Part shown: piece by piece, positions 1-11,451 of the stretch | Position numbering within the stretch: the first letter of the stretch is position 1 | Layout: each line of letters starts with the position of its first letter | Made by a program: the position numbers and the translations under genes | The notes under the pieces: generated by a model | What the model saw: the letters and a program-made list of their open reading frames with translations, nothing else | What the model was told of the DNA's origin: nothing | Database searches by the model: none | NCBI GenBank assembly: GCA_036365145.1 | Contig: JAEOAD010002231.1 | Location: 806,001-870,000 of the forward strand | DNA from: Orientallactaga sibirica | Taxonomy: Eukaryota; Chordata; Mammalia; Rodentia; Dipodidae | DNA: 64,000 bases | Direction: 5' to 3'

Positions 1-930
1 CAAGTGGCATTTTCCCAGGGGACCTGGAAGTAAATTAGAGCAGCAAATCCGTGGTAGAGAGAGATTGAGCCCAAGTCACCCTTTTCTGAGAGAAGAAGGT
101 CGCTTTTCTCAAAATGCTGACCAGGAACAGCACTCAAAAGTGGACCTGGCCGGGCATGATGGCACACGCCTTTAATCCCAGTACTCGGGAGGCAGAGATA
201 GGAGGATCGCCGTGAGTTCTAGGCCACCCTGAGAATACAGAGTGAACTCCAGGTCAGCCTGAACTAGAGTGAGACCCTACCTCAAAAAAAAAAAAAAGTG
301 GACCTGAAGCCCAGACCCAATGAGGTGAAGACATGGGCACCACAGGGGGAATGTGGGAGCTTGTGTCCATGTTTAGAAAGCAGAAATATGAGCTGGAGGG
401 ATGGCTTAGTGGTTAAGGCATTTGCCTACAAAGCCAAAGGACCCAGGTTCCATTCCCCAGGACCCACGTAAGCCAGATGCACAAGGTAGAGCATGAGTCT
501 GGAGTTTGTTGCAGTGGCTGGAGGTCCTGGCACGCCCATTCTCTGTCTCTCTCTCTCTCCCTCCCTCCCTCCTTCCCCCTTTCTATGTAAAATAAATAAA
601 TAAATAAAAATAAAATATTTTAGAAAGCAGAAAAGCTGCTAGCATATACTGGCCTAACTGAGATGTGTCTTATAATGTTTACATTTGATTGTTGAAACCA
701 CTTTAAATCATGTTTCCAGCTTCAATGCAGCTCTTGAGACATTAGAAATGCTGACGTGGAGCTGGGGAGATGGCTCTGCAGTTAAGGCACTTACCTGCAA
801 AGCCAAATGACCGAAATTTGATTTCCCAGTACCCAGGTAAAACCAGATGCACCAGTGGCTCATGCACCTAGAGTTTGTTTGCAGCAGCTAGAAGCCCTAA
901 TACACCTATTCATTCCTTCTCTGTCTCTCT
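1..930 (+). repeat. Direct duplication A, left copy (continues from before the window)
   Basis: The first 930 bases recur at 3,682-4,608 with only a few small indels, for instance CACAGGGGGAAT against CACAGGGAAT. The block holds about 147 bases of non-SINE sequence, a B1 (148-297), a DIP (389-619), a spacer of about 140 bases and the start of another DIP. The copy begins at or before base 1, so its left boundary is not visible. Confidence 0.9.
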
Positions 931-1124
931 CAAATAAATAAATAAAATAAAATATTTTAGAAAGCAGAAATATGAGCTGGAGGGATGGCTTAGTGGTTAA
1001 GGCATTTGCCTGCAAAGCCAAAGGACCCAGGTTCAATTCCCAGGACCTACACAGGCCAGATGCACAAGGTGGTGCATGCATCTGGAGTTCATTTGCAATT
1101 GCCAGAAGTCCTGGCATGCCCTAT

Positions 1125-1157
<33 letters not shown>

Positions 1158-2833
1158 AAATAAATAAATAAAATACTTAAAAATTTTTTTTTAAATAACA
1201 AGCTGGGAGTGGTGATGCACACCTTTAATCCCAGCACTTGGGGCAGAGGTAGGAGGATAGCTGTGAGTTTGAGGCCACCCTGAGACTACATAGTGAATTC
1301 TAGGTCAGCCTGAGCTAGAGTGAACCCCTACCTCAAAAATAATAATAATAATAATAATAACAAGGACTCTGAGGCTGGAGAGATGGCTTAGCAGTTAAGG
1401 CATTTGCCTGCAAAGCCAAAGGACCCAGGTAAGCCAGATGCACAAGGTGGTGCATGCATCTGGAGTTCATTTGCAATTGCCAGAAGTCCTGGCATGCCCT
1501 ATTCTCTCTCTCTCTCTCAAATAAATAAATAAAATAAAATATTTTAGAAAGCAGAAATATGAGCTGGAGGGATGGCTTAGTGGTTAAGGCATTTGCCTGC
1601 AAAGCCAAAGGACCCAGGTAAGCCAGATGCACAAGGTGGTGCATGCATCTGGAGTTCATTTGCAATTGCCAGAAGTCCTGGCATGCCCTATTCTCTCTCT
1701 CTCTCTCAAATAAATAAATAAAATAAAATATTTTAGAAAGCAGAAAAGCTGCTAGCATATACTGGCCTAACTGAGATGTGTCTTATAATGTTTACATTTG
1801 ATTGTTGAAACCACTTTAAATCATGTTTCCAGCTTCAATGCAGCTCTTGAGACATTAGAAATGCTGACGTGGAGCTGGGAGATGGCTCTGCAGTTAAGGT
1901 ACTTGCCTGCCAAGCCAAAGGACCCAGGTTCAATTCCCAGGACCTACACAGGCCAGATGCACAAGGTGGTGCATGCATCTGGAGTTCATTTGCAATTGCC
2001 AGAAGTCCTGGCATGCCCTATTCTCTCTCTCTCTCTCAAATAAATAAATAAATAAAATAAAATATTTTAGAAAGCAGAAAAGCTGCTAGCATATACTGGC
2101 CTAACTGAGATGTGTCTTATAATGTTTACATTTGATTGTTGAAACCACTTTAAATCATGTTTCCAGCTTCAATGCAGCTCTTGAGACATTAGAAATGCTG
2201 ACGTGGAGCTGGGAGATGGCTCTGCAGTTAAGGTACTTGCCTGCCAAGCCAAAGGACCCAGGTTCAATTCCCAGGACCTACACAGGCCAGATGCACAAGG
2301 TGGTGCATGCATCTGGAGTTCATTTGCAATTGCCAGAAGTCCTGGCATGCCCTATTCTCTCTCTCTCTCAAATAAATAAATAAATAAATAAAATAAAATA
2401 TTTTAGAAAGCAGAAAAGCTGCTAGAATAAATAGAAAAGATTCCCATGCCTTTAAAGCCAAATAAAGGGCCTATTACCAGAACTTCTACTGTGGTTAAGA
2501 ACAGAGACTCTGCTGGGTATGGTGGCGCACGCCTTTAATCCCAGCACTTGGGAGGCAGAGGTAGGAGGATCACCTTGAGTTCAAGGCCACCCTGAGACTA
2601 CATAGTGAATTTAGGTCAGCCTGAGCTAGAGTGAACCCTACCTCAAAAAAAAAAATAATAATAATAATAACAAGGACTCTGAGGCTGGAGAGATGGCTTA
2701 GTGGTTAAGGTACTTGCCTGCCAAGCCAAAGGACCCAGGTAAGCCAGATGCACAAGGGGATGCACACATCTGGAGTCATTATAGCAGCTGGAAGCCCTAG
2801 TGTGCCCATCTCTCTCTCTCTCTCTCTCTCAAA

Positions 2834-2868
<35 letters not shown>

Positions 2869-3340
2869 AATACTTAAAAAATTTTTTTTAAATAAAAAGC
2901 TGGGAGTGGTGATGCACACATTTAATCCCAGCACTTGGGAGGCAGAGGTAAGAGGATCACCATGAGTTCGAGACCACACTGAGATTACATAGTGAATTTC
3001 AGGTCAGCCTGGGCTAGAATGAAACCCTACCTTGAATAACCAAAAAATAAAAAAATAACAGGGGCTCTGAATTCAAACCACTTGGTATCTGGGCAACCTC
3101 TGGCAAGTCCTCATCTATTAAATGACCTTAATAGTCCTGTCTCACAGAATTTTTTAAAAAATATTTTATTTATTTATTTATAAAAGAGAGAACTGACATG
3201 TTCTCTAGCCACTGCAACAAACTCCAGACACATGTGCCACCTTGTGCCTCTGGCTTTACGTGAGGTCATGGGGAATTGAACTTGGTCCTTTGGCTTTGCT
3301 GGCAATTGCCTTAACTGCTATGCCATCTCTCCAGTCCTCA
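148..3340. repeat. Dense SINE array: DIP and B1 copies, partly reiterated
   Basis: Plus-strand B1 copies lie at about 148-297, 1,201-1,340, 2,513-2,660 and 2,899-3,040. Plus-strand DIP copies lie at about 389-619, 758-954, 974-1,172, 1,375-1,540, 1,562-1,728, 1,873-2,060, 2,209-2,397 and 2,693-2,870; a minus-strand DIP is at 3,155-3,340. The DIP at 389-619 has a clear target-site duplication, TTTAGAAAGCAGAAA. The array between 370 and 2,400 is built of repeated modules that each end in that same sequence. Confidence 0.85.
1731..2400 (+). repeat. Tandem repeat of a ~335-base SINE-bearing module
   Basis: Two head-to-tail units (1,731-2,064 and 2,065-2,400) each hold TTTTAGAAAGCAGAAAAGCT, about 140 bases of non-SINE spacer and one DIP SINE. 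A third, more diverged version lies at 618-954. The two adjacent units are almost identical. Confidence 0.85.
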
Positions 3341-3828
3341 ATTCAGTTTTGAGAGGAGGCAGTGAGTTAAACATGTGAGAAATGCTTGAGCAACATACAT
3401 GTACTCTGAATAAACTTTGGCTGCTTATATGCTTGCATACCAAAGCCTTTCAACAATCAGAGCCTCTTAAGGAGAAGTAGACATTTAGTGGGTTAAAAGT
3501 CAGAGTACAAAGGAAGACTGATGACTCAGCACTGCCCTCTCCCTTGTTTACTCCTGGCTGTCCAGAAATACTGATTAACTTGCTCAGAGGAAGAGGTCCA
3601 AAATGAGCTTGAATGAGAAAAGAAAACTACCTTCTTGAGGGCCATTTGCTTATTAAAGTTTTACTTTAGTAACAACTGGGACAAGTGGCATTTTCCCAGG
3701 GGACCTGGAAGTAAATTAGAGCAGCAAATCCGTGGTAGAGAGAGATTGAGCCCAAGTCACCCTTTTCTGAGAGAAGAAGGTCGCTTTTCTCAAAATGCTG
3801 ACCAGGAACAGCACTCAAAAGTGGACCT
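3341..3828. other. Non-repetitive intergenic stretch
   Basis: No gene, SINE or L1 is visible. It contains the left flank of duplication A's right copy, and open frames here are short and do not resemble any protein I know. Confidence 0.6.
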
Positions 3829-4608
3829 GGCCGGGCATGATGGCACACGCCTTTAATCCCAGTACTCGGGAGGCAGAGATAGGAGGATCGCCGTGAGTTC
3901 TAGGCCACCCTGAGAATACAGAGTGAACTCCAGGTCAGCCTGAACTAGAGTGAGACCCTACCTCAAAAAAAAAAAAAGTGGACCTGAAGCCCAGACCCAA
4001 TGAGGTGAAGACATGGGCACCACAGGGAATGTGGGAGCTTGTGTCCATGTTTAGAAAGCAGAAATATGAGCTGGAGGGATGGCTTAGTGGTTAAGGCATT
4101 TGCCTACAAAGCCAAAGGACCCAGGTTCCATTCCCCAGGACCCACGTAAGCCAGATGCACAAGGTAGAGCATGAGTCTGGAGTTTGTTGCAGTGGCTGGA
4201 GGTCCTGGCACGCCCATTCTCTGTCTCTCTCTCTCTCCCTCCCTCCCTCCTTCCCCCTTTCTATGTAAAATAAATAAATAAATAAAAATAAAATATTTTA
4301 GAAAGCAGAAAAGCTGCTAGCATATACTGGCCTAACTGAGATGTGTCTTATAATGTTTACATTTGATTGTTGAAACCACTTTAAATCATGTTTCCAGCTT
4401 CAATGCAGCTCTTGAGACATTAGAAATGCTGACGTGGAGCTGGGGAGATGGCTCTGCAGTTAAGGCACTTACCTGCAAAGCCAAATGACCGAAATTTGAT
4501 TTCCCAGTACCCAGGTAAAACCAGATGCACCAGTGGCTCATGCACCTAGAGTTTGTTTGCAGCAGCTAGAAGCCCTAATACACCTATTCATTCCTTCTCT
4601 GTCTCTCT
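3682..4608 (+). repeat. Direct duplication A, right copy
   Basis: Second copy of bases 1-930 in the same orientation. Here the sequence to the left (3,341-3,681) is visible. The match ends inside the CT-rich part of a DIP SINE (CTGTCTCTCT), after which this copy continues CTCCTTAG while the left copy goes to its (AAAT)n tail. Confidence 0.9.
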
Positions 4609-4640
4609 CTCCTTAGAAATACATAAATAAATTTCGAAAA
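3829..4640 (+). repeat. SINEs of duplication A right copy: B1, DIP, DIP
   Basis: B1 at about 3,829-3,977, DIP at 4,070-4,300 and a DIP at 4,438-4,640 whose tail differs from its counterpart in the left copy. Confidence 0.85.
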
Positions 4641-4655
4641 TAAAAAAAAAGAAGT

Positions 4656-4800
4656 GGCCGGGGTGGTGGTGCACGCCTTTAATCCCAGCACTCGGGAGGC
4701 AGAGGTCGGAGGATCACTGTGAGTTTGAGGCCACCCTGAGAATACAGAGTGAATTCTAGGTCAGCCTGGGTTAGAGTGAGACCCAACCTCAAAAAACAAA
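4656..4800 (+). repeat. B1 SINE
   Basis: 7SL-derived head GGTGGTGCACGCCTTTAATC, the internal GAGGCCACCCTGAGAATACA and the end GAGACCCAACCTC are all present. Its A tail has grown into the long GAAA tract that follows. Confidence 0.9.
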
Positions 4801-4807
4801 AAGAAAG

Positions 4808-4881
<74 letters not shown>

Positions 4882-4975
4882 GGAAGGAAGGAAGGAAGGA
4901 AGGAAGGAAGGAAGGAAGGAAGGAAGGAAGGAAGGAAGGAAAGAAAGAGAGAAAGAAGGAAAGAAAGGCTGAAAT
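4798..4975 (+). repeat. Polypurine microsatellite (GAAA)n then (GGAA)n
   Basis: About 80 bases of GAAA repeats followed by about 60 bases of GGAA repeats and an imperfect GAAA end. One strand is pure purine. It has grown from the B1 tail next to it. The long open frames on both strands are artefacts of the repeat. Confidence 0.95.
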
Positions 4976-4984
4976 ATAGGATAA

Positions 4985-5280
4985 TGAGATGGCTCAGTGG
5001 TTAAAGGCATTTGCGGTGAAAGCCTGAGGACCAGAGTTCAGATTTCCAGAGCCCACAGAAAGCTGGACACAATAGTGCCCAGGTCTGTAATCCCAAAGGG
5101 CATTCAGCAGTGGGAGGCAGAGTCAGGAGAATCCTGAGGCTCACCAGCTAGCTCGTCTGACATTCGCAGTGGCAAACCACAAAAGCAACCCTGTCTCACA
5201 GAAGATGGAAGAGGACCAGCGTGCTGAGGAAGAAGGTCCTCTGATCTCCACAGGCACTCAGGGCCAGGGGGCTTGTTAGT
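4985..5280 (+). repeat. Older composite SINE, B4-like
   Basis: It begins with a tRNA/ID-like head (GAGATGGCTCAGTGGTTAAA), continues with a B1-like middle (TCTGTAATCCCAAAGGGCAT, then GTGGGAGGCAGAGTCAGGAG and CCCTGTCTCACAGAAG) and ends CTGATCTCCACAGGCAC. That order suggests a B4-type ID+B1 composite, but I assign the family from memory only. Confidence 0.5.
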
Positions 5281-5394
5281 ATCTCTTCACAGATGTATAA
5301 GCGCTAAGCAGTATAAATTTATGTGTGGCTTGAAAACATCATTTCGGTGGCCTCTGTGTCCTGTTTATGATCATGCCAGCCTTAACTAAGGTAT

Positions 5395-6320
5395 TTTCTA
5401 CCCTCCAAGGTTCAAGGATCAATGTGGAGGACATGGAGAAAAGAATGTAAGAGCCAAAGGAACAGGAGGAGTGCTTTGCAATACTGTCTTTCTAACAATA
5501 AGTGGATGTAGCAATTCACGACTTCACAGTACCTGATGCTGTATCTACACAAGACCTGCATAATAGGAGGGAGGATGATAAAGAATGATAACATCAAAAT
5601 AGAAGAGAGGAGCCGTGCATGGTGGTGCATGCCTTTAATCCCAGCCCTCGGGAGGCAGGAGGATCACCGTGAGTCCGAGGCCACCCTGAGACTAACTCCA
5701 GGTCAGCCTGAGCCTGAGAAGACCCTACCTCGAAAAAACAAAAATAAACGAAGAAGAGAGGGTCGGAAAGAGGGCTTAGTGGTTAAAGCGCTTGCCTGCA
5801 AAGCCAAAGGACCCAGAATCAAATTCTCCAGGACCCACATAAGACAGATGCACAAGGTGGCATAGCACATGTGTCTGGAATTCGTTTGTAGTGGTTACAG
5901 GCCCTGGTGTGTCCATTCTCAATTTCTCTCTCTCTCTTTCAATCTATCTGTCTCTTTCTCTCTCCTCTCTCTCAAAGTAAAATAAAAATTTTTTAAGAAA
6001 ATTTAAAAAAGAAGCTGGATGTGGTGGTGCATGCCTTTAATCCCAGCACTTGGGAGGCAGAGGTAGGAGGATCACTGTGAGTTCGAGGCCACCCCGAGAA
6101 TACATAGTGAATTCAGGTCAGCCTGAGCTACAGTGAAACCCTATCAAAAAAAAATATATATATATATATATCAGGCTGGACAGATGGCTTAGCAGTTAAG
6201 GCACATGCCTGTGAAGCCTAAGGACCCCGGTTTGATTCTTCAGGTCCCACGTAAGCCAGATGCACATGGTGACACATGCTTCTGGTGTTCATTTACAGTG
6301 GCTAGAAGCACTGGTGTGCC

Positions 6321-6360
<40 letters not shown>

Positions 6361-6660
6361 CCTTTCCTGCCTCTAATAAGTAAATAAACAAAAACAAAAT
6401 ATTTTTTCTAAAAATTAAAGAAAAAATATATATCAAGGTAGCACATGCATCTGGAGTTCACTTTCAGTAGCTGAGGACATGCCTCCTTCCCCCCTCGTTC
6501 TGTCATAAATAAATTAAAATATTTTAAAAACAGAAGAGAGACTAGTTGAGGAAAGGGCATTTAGTGGAAAGGGGAAAATTGACGTAGAGGCAGAGGATTA
6601 TGACATTGGTATATTGTCTATATGTACAGAAGTTGTCAAAAAGGTTATTTTAAAGGTATA
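5395..6660 (+). mobile_element. L1 3'-UTR fragment split by four nested SINEs
   Basis: The outer sequence (5,395-5,610 and 6,530-6,660) matches the L1 3' ends elsewhere in this window, with GTAAGAGCCAAAGGAA and an end GAAGTTGTCAAAAAGG. It is interrupted by B1 (about 5,611-5,740), DIP (5,760-5,990), B1 (6,012-6,155) and DIP (6,172-6,400, with a CT run at 6,324-6,357), plus a DIP fragment at 6,434-6,530. The AAAATAGAAGAGAG at the left junction recurs as AACAGAAGAGAGAC at the right. Confidence 0.7.
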
Positions 6661-7133
6661 TTTTCCAGATCCTAAGTGCCTGGAAAGCCACAGAAGATCT
6701 GACAAATCAGCTCCTTTTAACTTAAGTCCTGGACTGCTGGGCCACTTAATCCCAGGTCTCAAATCATGACAGTTAGCACTGGGAGCCATCTCTGTCACTG
6801 CCTAACTGGATTCTCCACAGGGAGAAGCTTCTCCCCAGCAAAGTGGTAAGGATGCCATGGAGACCCTTACCACATGTTAAAAAAAATCATTTGACATGGG
6901 TCTGAGACCACAATTCCACCAATGTGAAACAGGATTATGCCAGGCAGTGCCTAACATGTACACTAAGGCATCAGTAAATGTTTCCTGTAAACAACTGATC
7001 ATCCAAGTGCACGGTCACTCAAATACTATTTAGTTATGAAGAGCCCCCTCTGCTGGTCAAACGGAATTCATCTACAGCCTGCATCAAGAAAATGAGGGAG
7101 GAAAAAAAAGTAAAAAGAAAAAGAAACATTAAA
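6661..7133. other. Non-repetitive intergenic stretch
   Basis: No gene or repeat recognised. It contains a CTCF-like motif at 7,043-7,056, listed separately. Confidence 0.6.
7043..7056 (-). promoter_or_regulatory. Candidate CTCF binding site
   Basis: The minus strand reads CCAGCAGAGGGGGC, which fits 13 of 14 positions of the CTCF core consensus CCASYAGRKGGCRS. It lies in non-repetitive sequence, not in a SINE. Motif match only; occupancy is not shown. Confidence 0.45.
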
Positions 7134-7280
7134 AAGCCGGGTGTGGTGGCACATGCCTTTAATCCCAGCACTTGGGAGGCAGAGGTAGGAGAAATGCCAT
7201 GAGTTCGAGGCTACCCTGAGACTACATAGTGAATTCCAGGTCAGCCTGGACTAGAGTGAAACCCTACCTCAAAAAAAAAA
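7134..7280 (+). repeat. B1 SINE
   Basis: Complete B1 from GCCGGGTGTGGTGGCACATG to GAAACCCTACCTC, with a poly(A) tail of about 20. Confidence 0.92.
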
Positions 7281-7636
7281 AAAAAAAAAAAGAGGAAAAA
7301 TTAAAAGGCATACCAAAGATGAAAGGAGCAATAAAGACTATCTAATCCTTTCCACAAGTGAACCTTCTTATTGTAATACTGAAATATTCCCACACAGAAG
7401 AAATGGAGAAAATCAAAGAATATCCTGACGCAGGAAGATGAAGCTACCCAGCCCTGGCAGAGACATGCCTGCTATCTTTGACTGATCAAAGCAGTCACAG
7501 GCCAGCCATGTTTCACTGACTAGAAGAAAGTCTGAAAAAATGTTGACTGAGACATACAGTAAACATGAAGTGCTGCAAGATGCAAGCATCCATGTGTTAA
7601 GATGGAAGTATCCGTGTATTTAAGATTTCTTTCTAG
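7281..7636. other. Non-repetitive intergenic stretch
   Basis: Nothing recognised apart from the poly(A) tail of the preceding B1. Confidence 0.5.
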
Positions 7637-7800
7637 GCTGGAGAGATAGATGGCTTAGTGGCTAAGGTGCCTGTCTGTGAAGCCTGAGGACCCAGGTTTG
7701 ATTCCCCAGTATCCATGTAAGCCAGATGCACAAGGTGGCACATGTGTCTTGAGTTCGTTTGCAGTGGCTAGAGCTCTGGTGCACTCATTCTCTCTGTCTA

Positions 7801-7846
<46 letters not shown>

Positions 7847-7858
7847 AAATAAATAAAA
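7637..7858 (+). repeat. DIP SINE with target-site duplication
   Basis: It starts GGCTGGAGAGATAGATGGCT, has a CT run at 7,806-7,842 and ends in (AAAT)n. AAGATTTCTTTCT flanks both ends. Confidence 0.92.
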
Positions 7859-8219
7859 GATTTCTTTCTGGTTTAAAACTGCAGCCATTTCTCCTCAGAG
7901 AAAAAGATGATGTGGGGGTTTTGAATGTGAAGTGAAAATGAGGTTCGGATGGAGTTTTCACCACAGCCATATACATGCCTCTCTGGCTTGCTTTCCTTCA
8001 TCTTCACAGTAAGTCAGGATGTTCCACCACGAGGAGGGGAGAGAATCCACGCAAAGCATCAAGGCAGGGCACAGTAGAAACTCTGTAATAAGAGAACAAG
8101 GGAGGGTGGCTATGGCCATCTTGTCAATGGTATTGTGGACTCGCAGTAGCTCTCACAAACACCTAAAACTAGTGTGGTCAAGAGGACTGAGGTAACATAT
8201 ATAAAAGTTCTCTGTCAGC
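7859..8219. other. Intergenic stretch, no gene seen
   Basis: No gene recognised. The right part (from about 8,090) may belong to the L1 3'-UTR fragment that follows, but the match is too weak to claim. Confidence 0.45.
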
Positions 8220-8515
8220 ATCAGCCACTGTGAGGTCATGAATACCATGGTGACTTTGTGTCTGGAAGACAGCATTATAATATGCATTCCTTCCCTTCCT
8301 TTGGCTCTTACATTCTTTCCATCACCTCTTCTGCAATAGTCCCTGAGCCTTGGAGGATGTGATAGAGATATCTCACATGACTTGCATAATAGGAGGGAAA
8401 AATGAGACTAATTGGAAATAAGAAGGGATTCAGTAGAGGGCAGATTTGGGAGGAGATTATGATCATGGTATATTGTTTATAATTATAGAAGCTGTCAGTA
8501 AAAAGTTTTTAAAAA
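8220..8515 (+). mobile_element. L1 3'-UTR fragment
   Basis: It shares TTTGGCTCTTACATTCTTTC and the terminal pattern TATTGTTTATAATTATAGAAG followed by GTCAGTAAAAAG with the other plus-strand L1 3' ends in the window. No coding part remains. Confidence 0.65.
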
Positions 8516-8526
8516 TTCTCTGTAAT

Positions 8527-8932
8527 AGCCGGGCGTGGTGACGCATGCCTTTAATCCCAGCACTCAGGAGGCAGAGGTAGGAGGATCACCATGAGTTTGA
8601 GGCCATCCTGAGACTACATAGTTGATTCCAGGTCAGCCTGGACCAGAGTGAGACCCTACCTCAAAAAAACAAGAAAAAAAATTCTCTGTAAGTTGAAAAG
8701 GGTTAATACAAATACAGTTATGTATTATAATAAGTTTGACGCAAAGAAACAGTGATATGCCCAAGATTATAATCATAAGCATCATTTTTGGTTTGAGGTA
8801 GGGTCTCACTCTAGCCCAGGCTGACCTGGAACTCACTATGTACTCTCAAGGTGGCCTTGAACTCATGGTGATCCTCCTACCTCTGCCTCTCAAGTGCTAG
8901 GATTAAAGGTGTGAGCCATCATGCCCGGCTCA
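8527..8932. repeat. Inverted pair of B1 SINEs
   Basis: A plus-strand B1 (8,527-8,680) and a minus-strand B1 (about 8,790-8,932, from GAGGTAGGGTCTCACTCTAG to CATCATGCCCGGC) face each other across about 110 bases. If transcribed they could fold into a long hairpin. Confidence 0.88.
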
Positions 8933-9188
8933 TAAGCATCAATTTAAAACAAAATCTTTTTTAAAGGAATAAATGAGGAAAACGTCTTGGATAATCTGAC
9001 TTAAAAGAAAGAACATGAAGAATTCTTTGTACCCTGGGAAGATTTTTCTGGCCTGTTTCCTCTAAATTCAGCTCAGAAATCAGGTAGTACCTTTAGTTCA
9101 TCTCTCTTTTTGCATGTTTCCCTAGGATGCAGCTAGAAGAAAAAAGTTGATCTTTTATACTTTCTGCCAGAAAAATCTCCCCTGCTGG

Positions 9189-9755
9189 GTGAGGTCATGA
9201 GCCTTAGGGGTATAAGCCTGCTCTTGTCTGACTAAATGTATATATTATTCCCACCAAGCTGCCCTGGGGGCACTACACTTAATGTTCATGTTCACATATT
9301 AACGCTACTCTCATTTCTGGTTAGAGAAGCTTCTCTTTTCAGATGGTGATGACCACTGGGATCACCCAAAAGTCAACATAGTGCTGAGAAGAAGGGATAG
9401 AGGAGTGCCCAGCACTGAAACACCTCTGCCACACCCTCCATGGCTCAGGGACCATTGCGGAAGAGGGGGCGGATAGAATGGAAGAGCCAAAGGAAGGGTA
9501 CGACTTCTTACAATGCAACTGCCCAGATAGAAATTGGCCTCGATATCCATGACCTTGCAGTGCCTAGCAATACCTTCACAAGACCCTCAAAATAGAAGAA
9601 AAAGATGATGACATCAAATTAAAAGAGAGACTAATGGAGAGAGGGAGGGGATATGATGGAGATTGGTGTTCTAAAGTGGAATGGGGGAAGGGGAGGGAAA
9701 TATATTTTTTGTATGTAAGTATAGAAGGTGTCAATAAAAAAATTAATAATTTTTT
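9189..9755 (+). mobile_element. 5'-truncated L1 (3' UTR only) with full target-site duplication
   Basis: The insert contains only L1 3' UTR, from GAGGTCATGAGCCTTAGG to GTCAATAAAAAAATTAATAA. It is flanked by an exact 18-base direct repeat, AAAAATCTCCCCTGCTGG, at 9,171-9,188 and 9,756-9,773. The full duplication and short length fit ordinary L1 retrotransposition with severe 5' truncation. The open frames inside it are not genes. Confidence 0.9.
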
Positions 9756-9773
9756 AAAAATCTCCCCTGCTGG

Positions 9774-11282
9774 ACCCAAGTTTATCCTGAGCTCTATTTT
9801 CCATGTCAGGCAGGTGAGGTTAGGAAAGTATTCTTCTTTGCATAGGAGGGCCCTTTTCCTGAGCCCCCAGTGTCATTTTCCTCATCATCTTCAAGCATCA
9901 ACAGTTCCCTCAAGGACTTTCCATGTCCTTACTGATCTGGAATCCTGGTTTGTCTTCTTCTCCATCTCTCAAGACACTGCCGGTTTCCAGCCACTACTTG
10001 GCCCCATAACCAGAACAGCATTTCCATCACTAGCTGTGCCTATATAAAAGGGACCCCGAAGCCCAGTGGCTGAAAACAAGTTTATTCTCTGCAGGCCAAC
10101 TGAGCCCCGCTGGGCAGCTCTCCCTTGGGCAATCTCGTGCAGCTGCATTGGGCAGGCAGCTGGGGCTGGGCATCCAGGACTGGCAGCTGAGGCAGGGTGT
10201 TGACAGGAGCGGCTGCACGGTTTCTCGTGGCGTTGGGGATTCTTATGATCTTGAAGCTGGGATTTAACGGGGCACATCCCGAGAGCCGGCCTTGTAACAG
10301 GCAGGAAGCAGAAGCTGCCACAGAAGCTATGTGGCTCTGGTAACATCACTGTGCCGTCTGCTGCTTAAAGCTGACACTTCACTGGCAGAAGAAATCATCT
10401 CCACCTCTTGGTGGCTCACTTTGTATGAAACCTGAGTGTAAGAGCTATTGTTACAGCCATCTTTGCAAACTTACTCATGTCAGTTAAAATCGTGCGGGAG
10501 TGCTGGGGACTCACAACTGCTCTCCGGTGTTACCGTGATCACACCTTGGGCACTCTGCTTGCACGGGTGCTGACTCTGCTGGGAGGAGAAAATTCTTTTT
10601 CCTGAGGCAAAGCAGTTGCCAACATGAGCACTCACTGGCCTATGTGAAGGTTTCTTCTCTGCAGGAGGCTCTGAAGACATGGACTTATGAAGAGGAGGTA
10701 CCATCTATTAACTAAGGCAGCTCCTTGGCCTGCAGTCAAGTGGGGATGTGTTTCCATCCTGCATAAATCATAAAAAAAATTTTTAAGTGGATATAAAACA
10801 TCAAAGCAGACGTTCCATGCTCAATCATGTTTATCACGCATGCCCATGTGTGCACGTTTCCACCACTCCCAGCCCCAGAGGAGAATGTATAATCATATAT
10901 TAAATAAAAGGATGGCTATAAGGGGAAGCCTAATTTCAGGCAAGCTCAGAACCAACACTTAGAGTCAGAGGCAGGCTGGAGGCTAATTCTTGGAATACTT
11001 CTAAGGGAGGTATTATTATGATCTCTTCATTTTACTGAGAAGAAAATGAGGCTCAGAATCAAAATATTTTGCTGAAGGTGCAGTAGCTAGTAATGGGAAG
11101 AGCTAGAATCTAGACCTACATCTCATTAAACCCAGGGTCTGAGCGACTAATTACTCATGGGACTACCTGCCTGAATTCATGGCTATTGCTGAAACACTGA
11201 TAATATACAGGATCATAGTCCTCTCCCATTTCCTCCTCCCCAGTCTCCTCCACTGGATCCCTAATTCTCTCCAACTGATCTC

Positions 11283-11285
<3 letters not shown>
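9774..11285. other. Mostly non-repetitive intergenic stretch
   Basis: No gene is supported. Around 10,030-10,340 there is a GC-richer segment beginning TATATAAAAGGG and GGCTGAAAACAAGTTTATTC, which may be an old interspersed repeat whose family I cannot name. Three overlapping minus-strand open frames there share no recognisable protein family. Confidence 0.5.
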
Positions 11286-11289
<4 letters not shown>

Positions 11290-11313
<24 letters not shown>

Positions 11314-11450
11314 AGGTAGGGTCTCACTCTGGCTCAGGCTGACCTGGAATTCACTATGTAGTCTCAGGGTGGCCTCGAACTCTCGGCGATCCTCCTACCT
11401 CTGCCTCTTGAGTGCTGGGATTAAAGGCATGTGCCACCACGCCCGGCGGG
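11290..11450 (-). repeat. B1 SINE
   Basis: Minus-strand B1 with a poly(T) start at 11,293-11,312, TTGAGGTAGGGTCTCACTCT, and end GTGCCACCACGCCCGGC. Confidence 0.92.
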
Positions 11451-11451
11451 T

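Noticed and set aside
370..2402. Regularly spaced direct repeats that might suggest a CRISPR-like array
   Set aside because: Units are 335 bases and consist of SINEs with their flanks; the genome is mammalian.
860..2461. Many similar 60-140 codon frames, also recurring elsewhere
   Set aside because: They are readings of DIP and B1 SINEs (for instance FIYLFERERE from the CT and AAAT part) and code for nothing.
4749..5010. Frames of Lys-Glu-Arg and Phe-Leu-Ser repeats
   Set aside because: They are direct translations of the GAAA/GGAA microsatellite on the two strands.
9969..10349. Overlapping minus-strand frames of 62-126 codons
   Set aside because: Three frames open at once in a GC-richer block, typical of chance; no recognisable protein.
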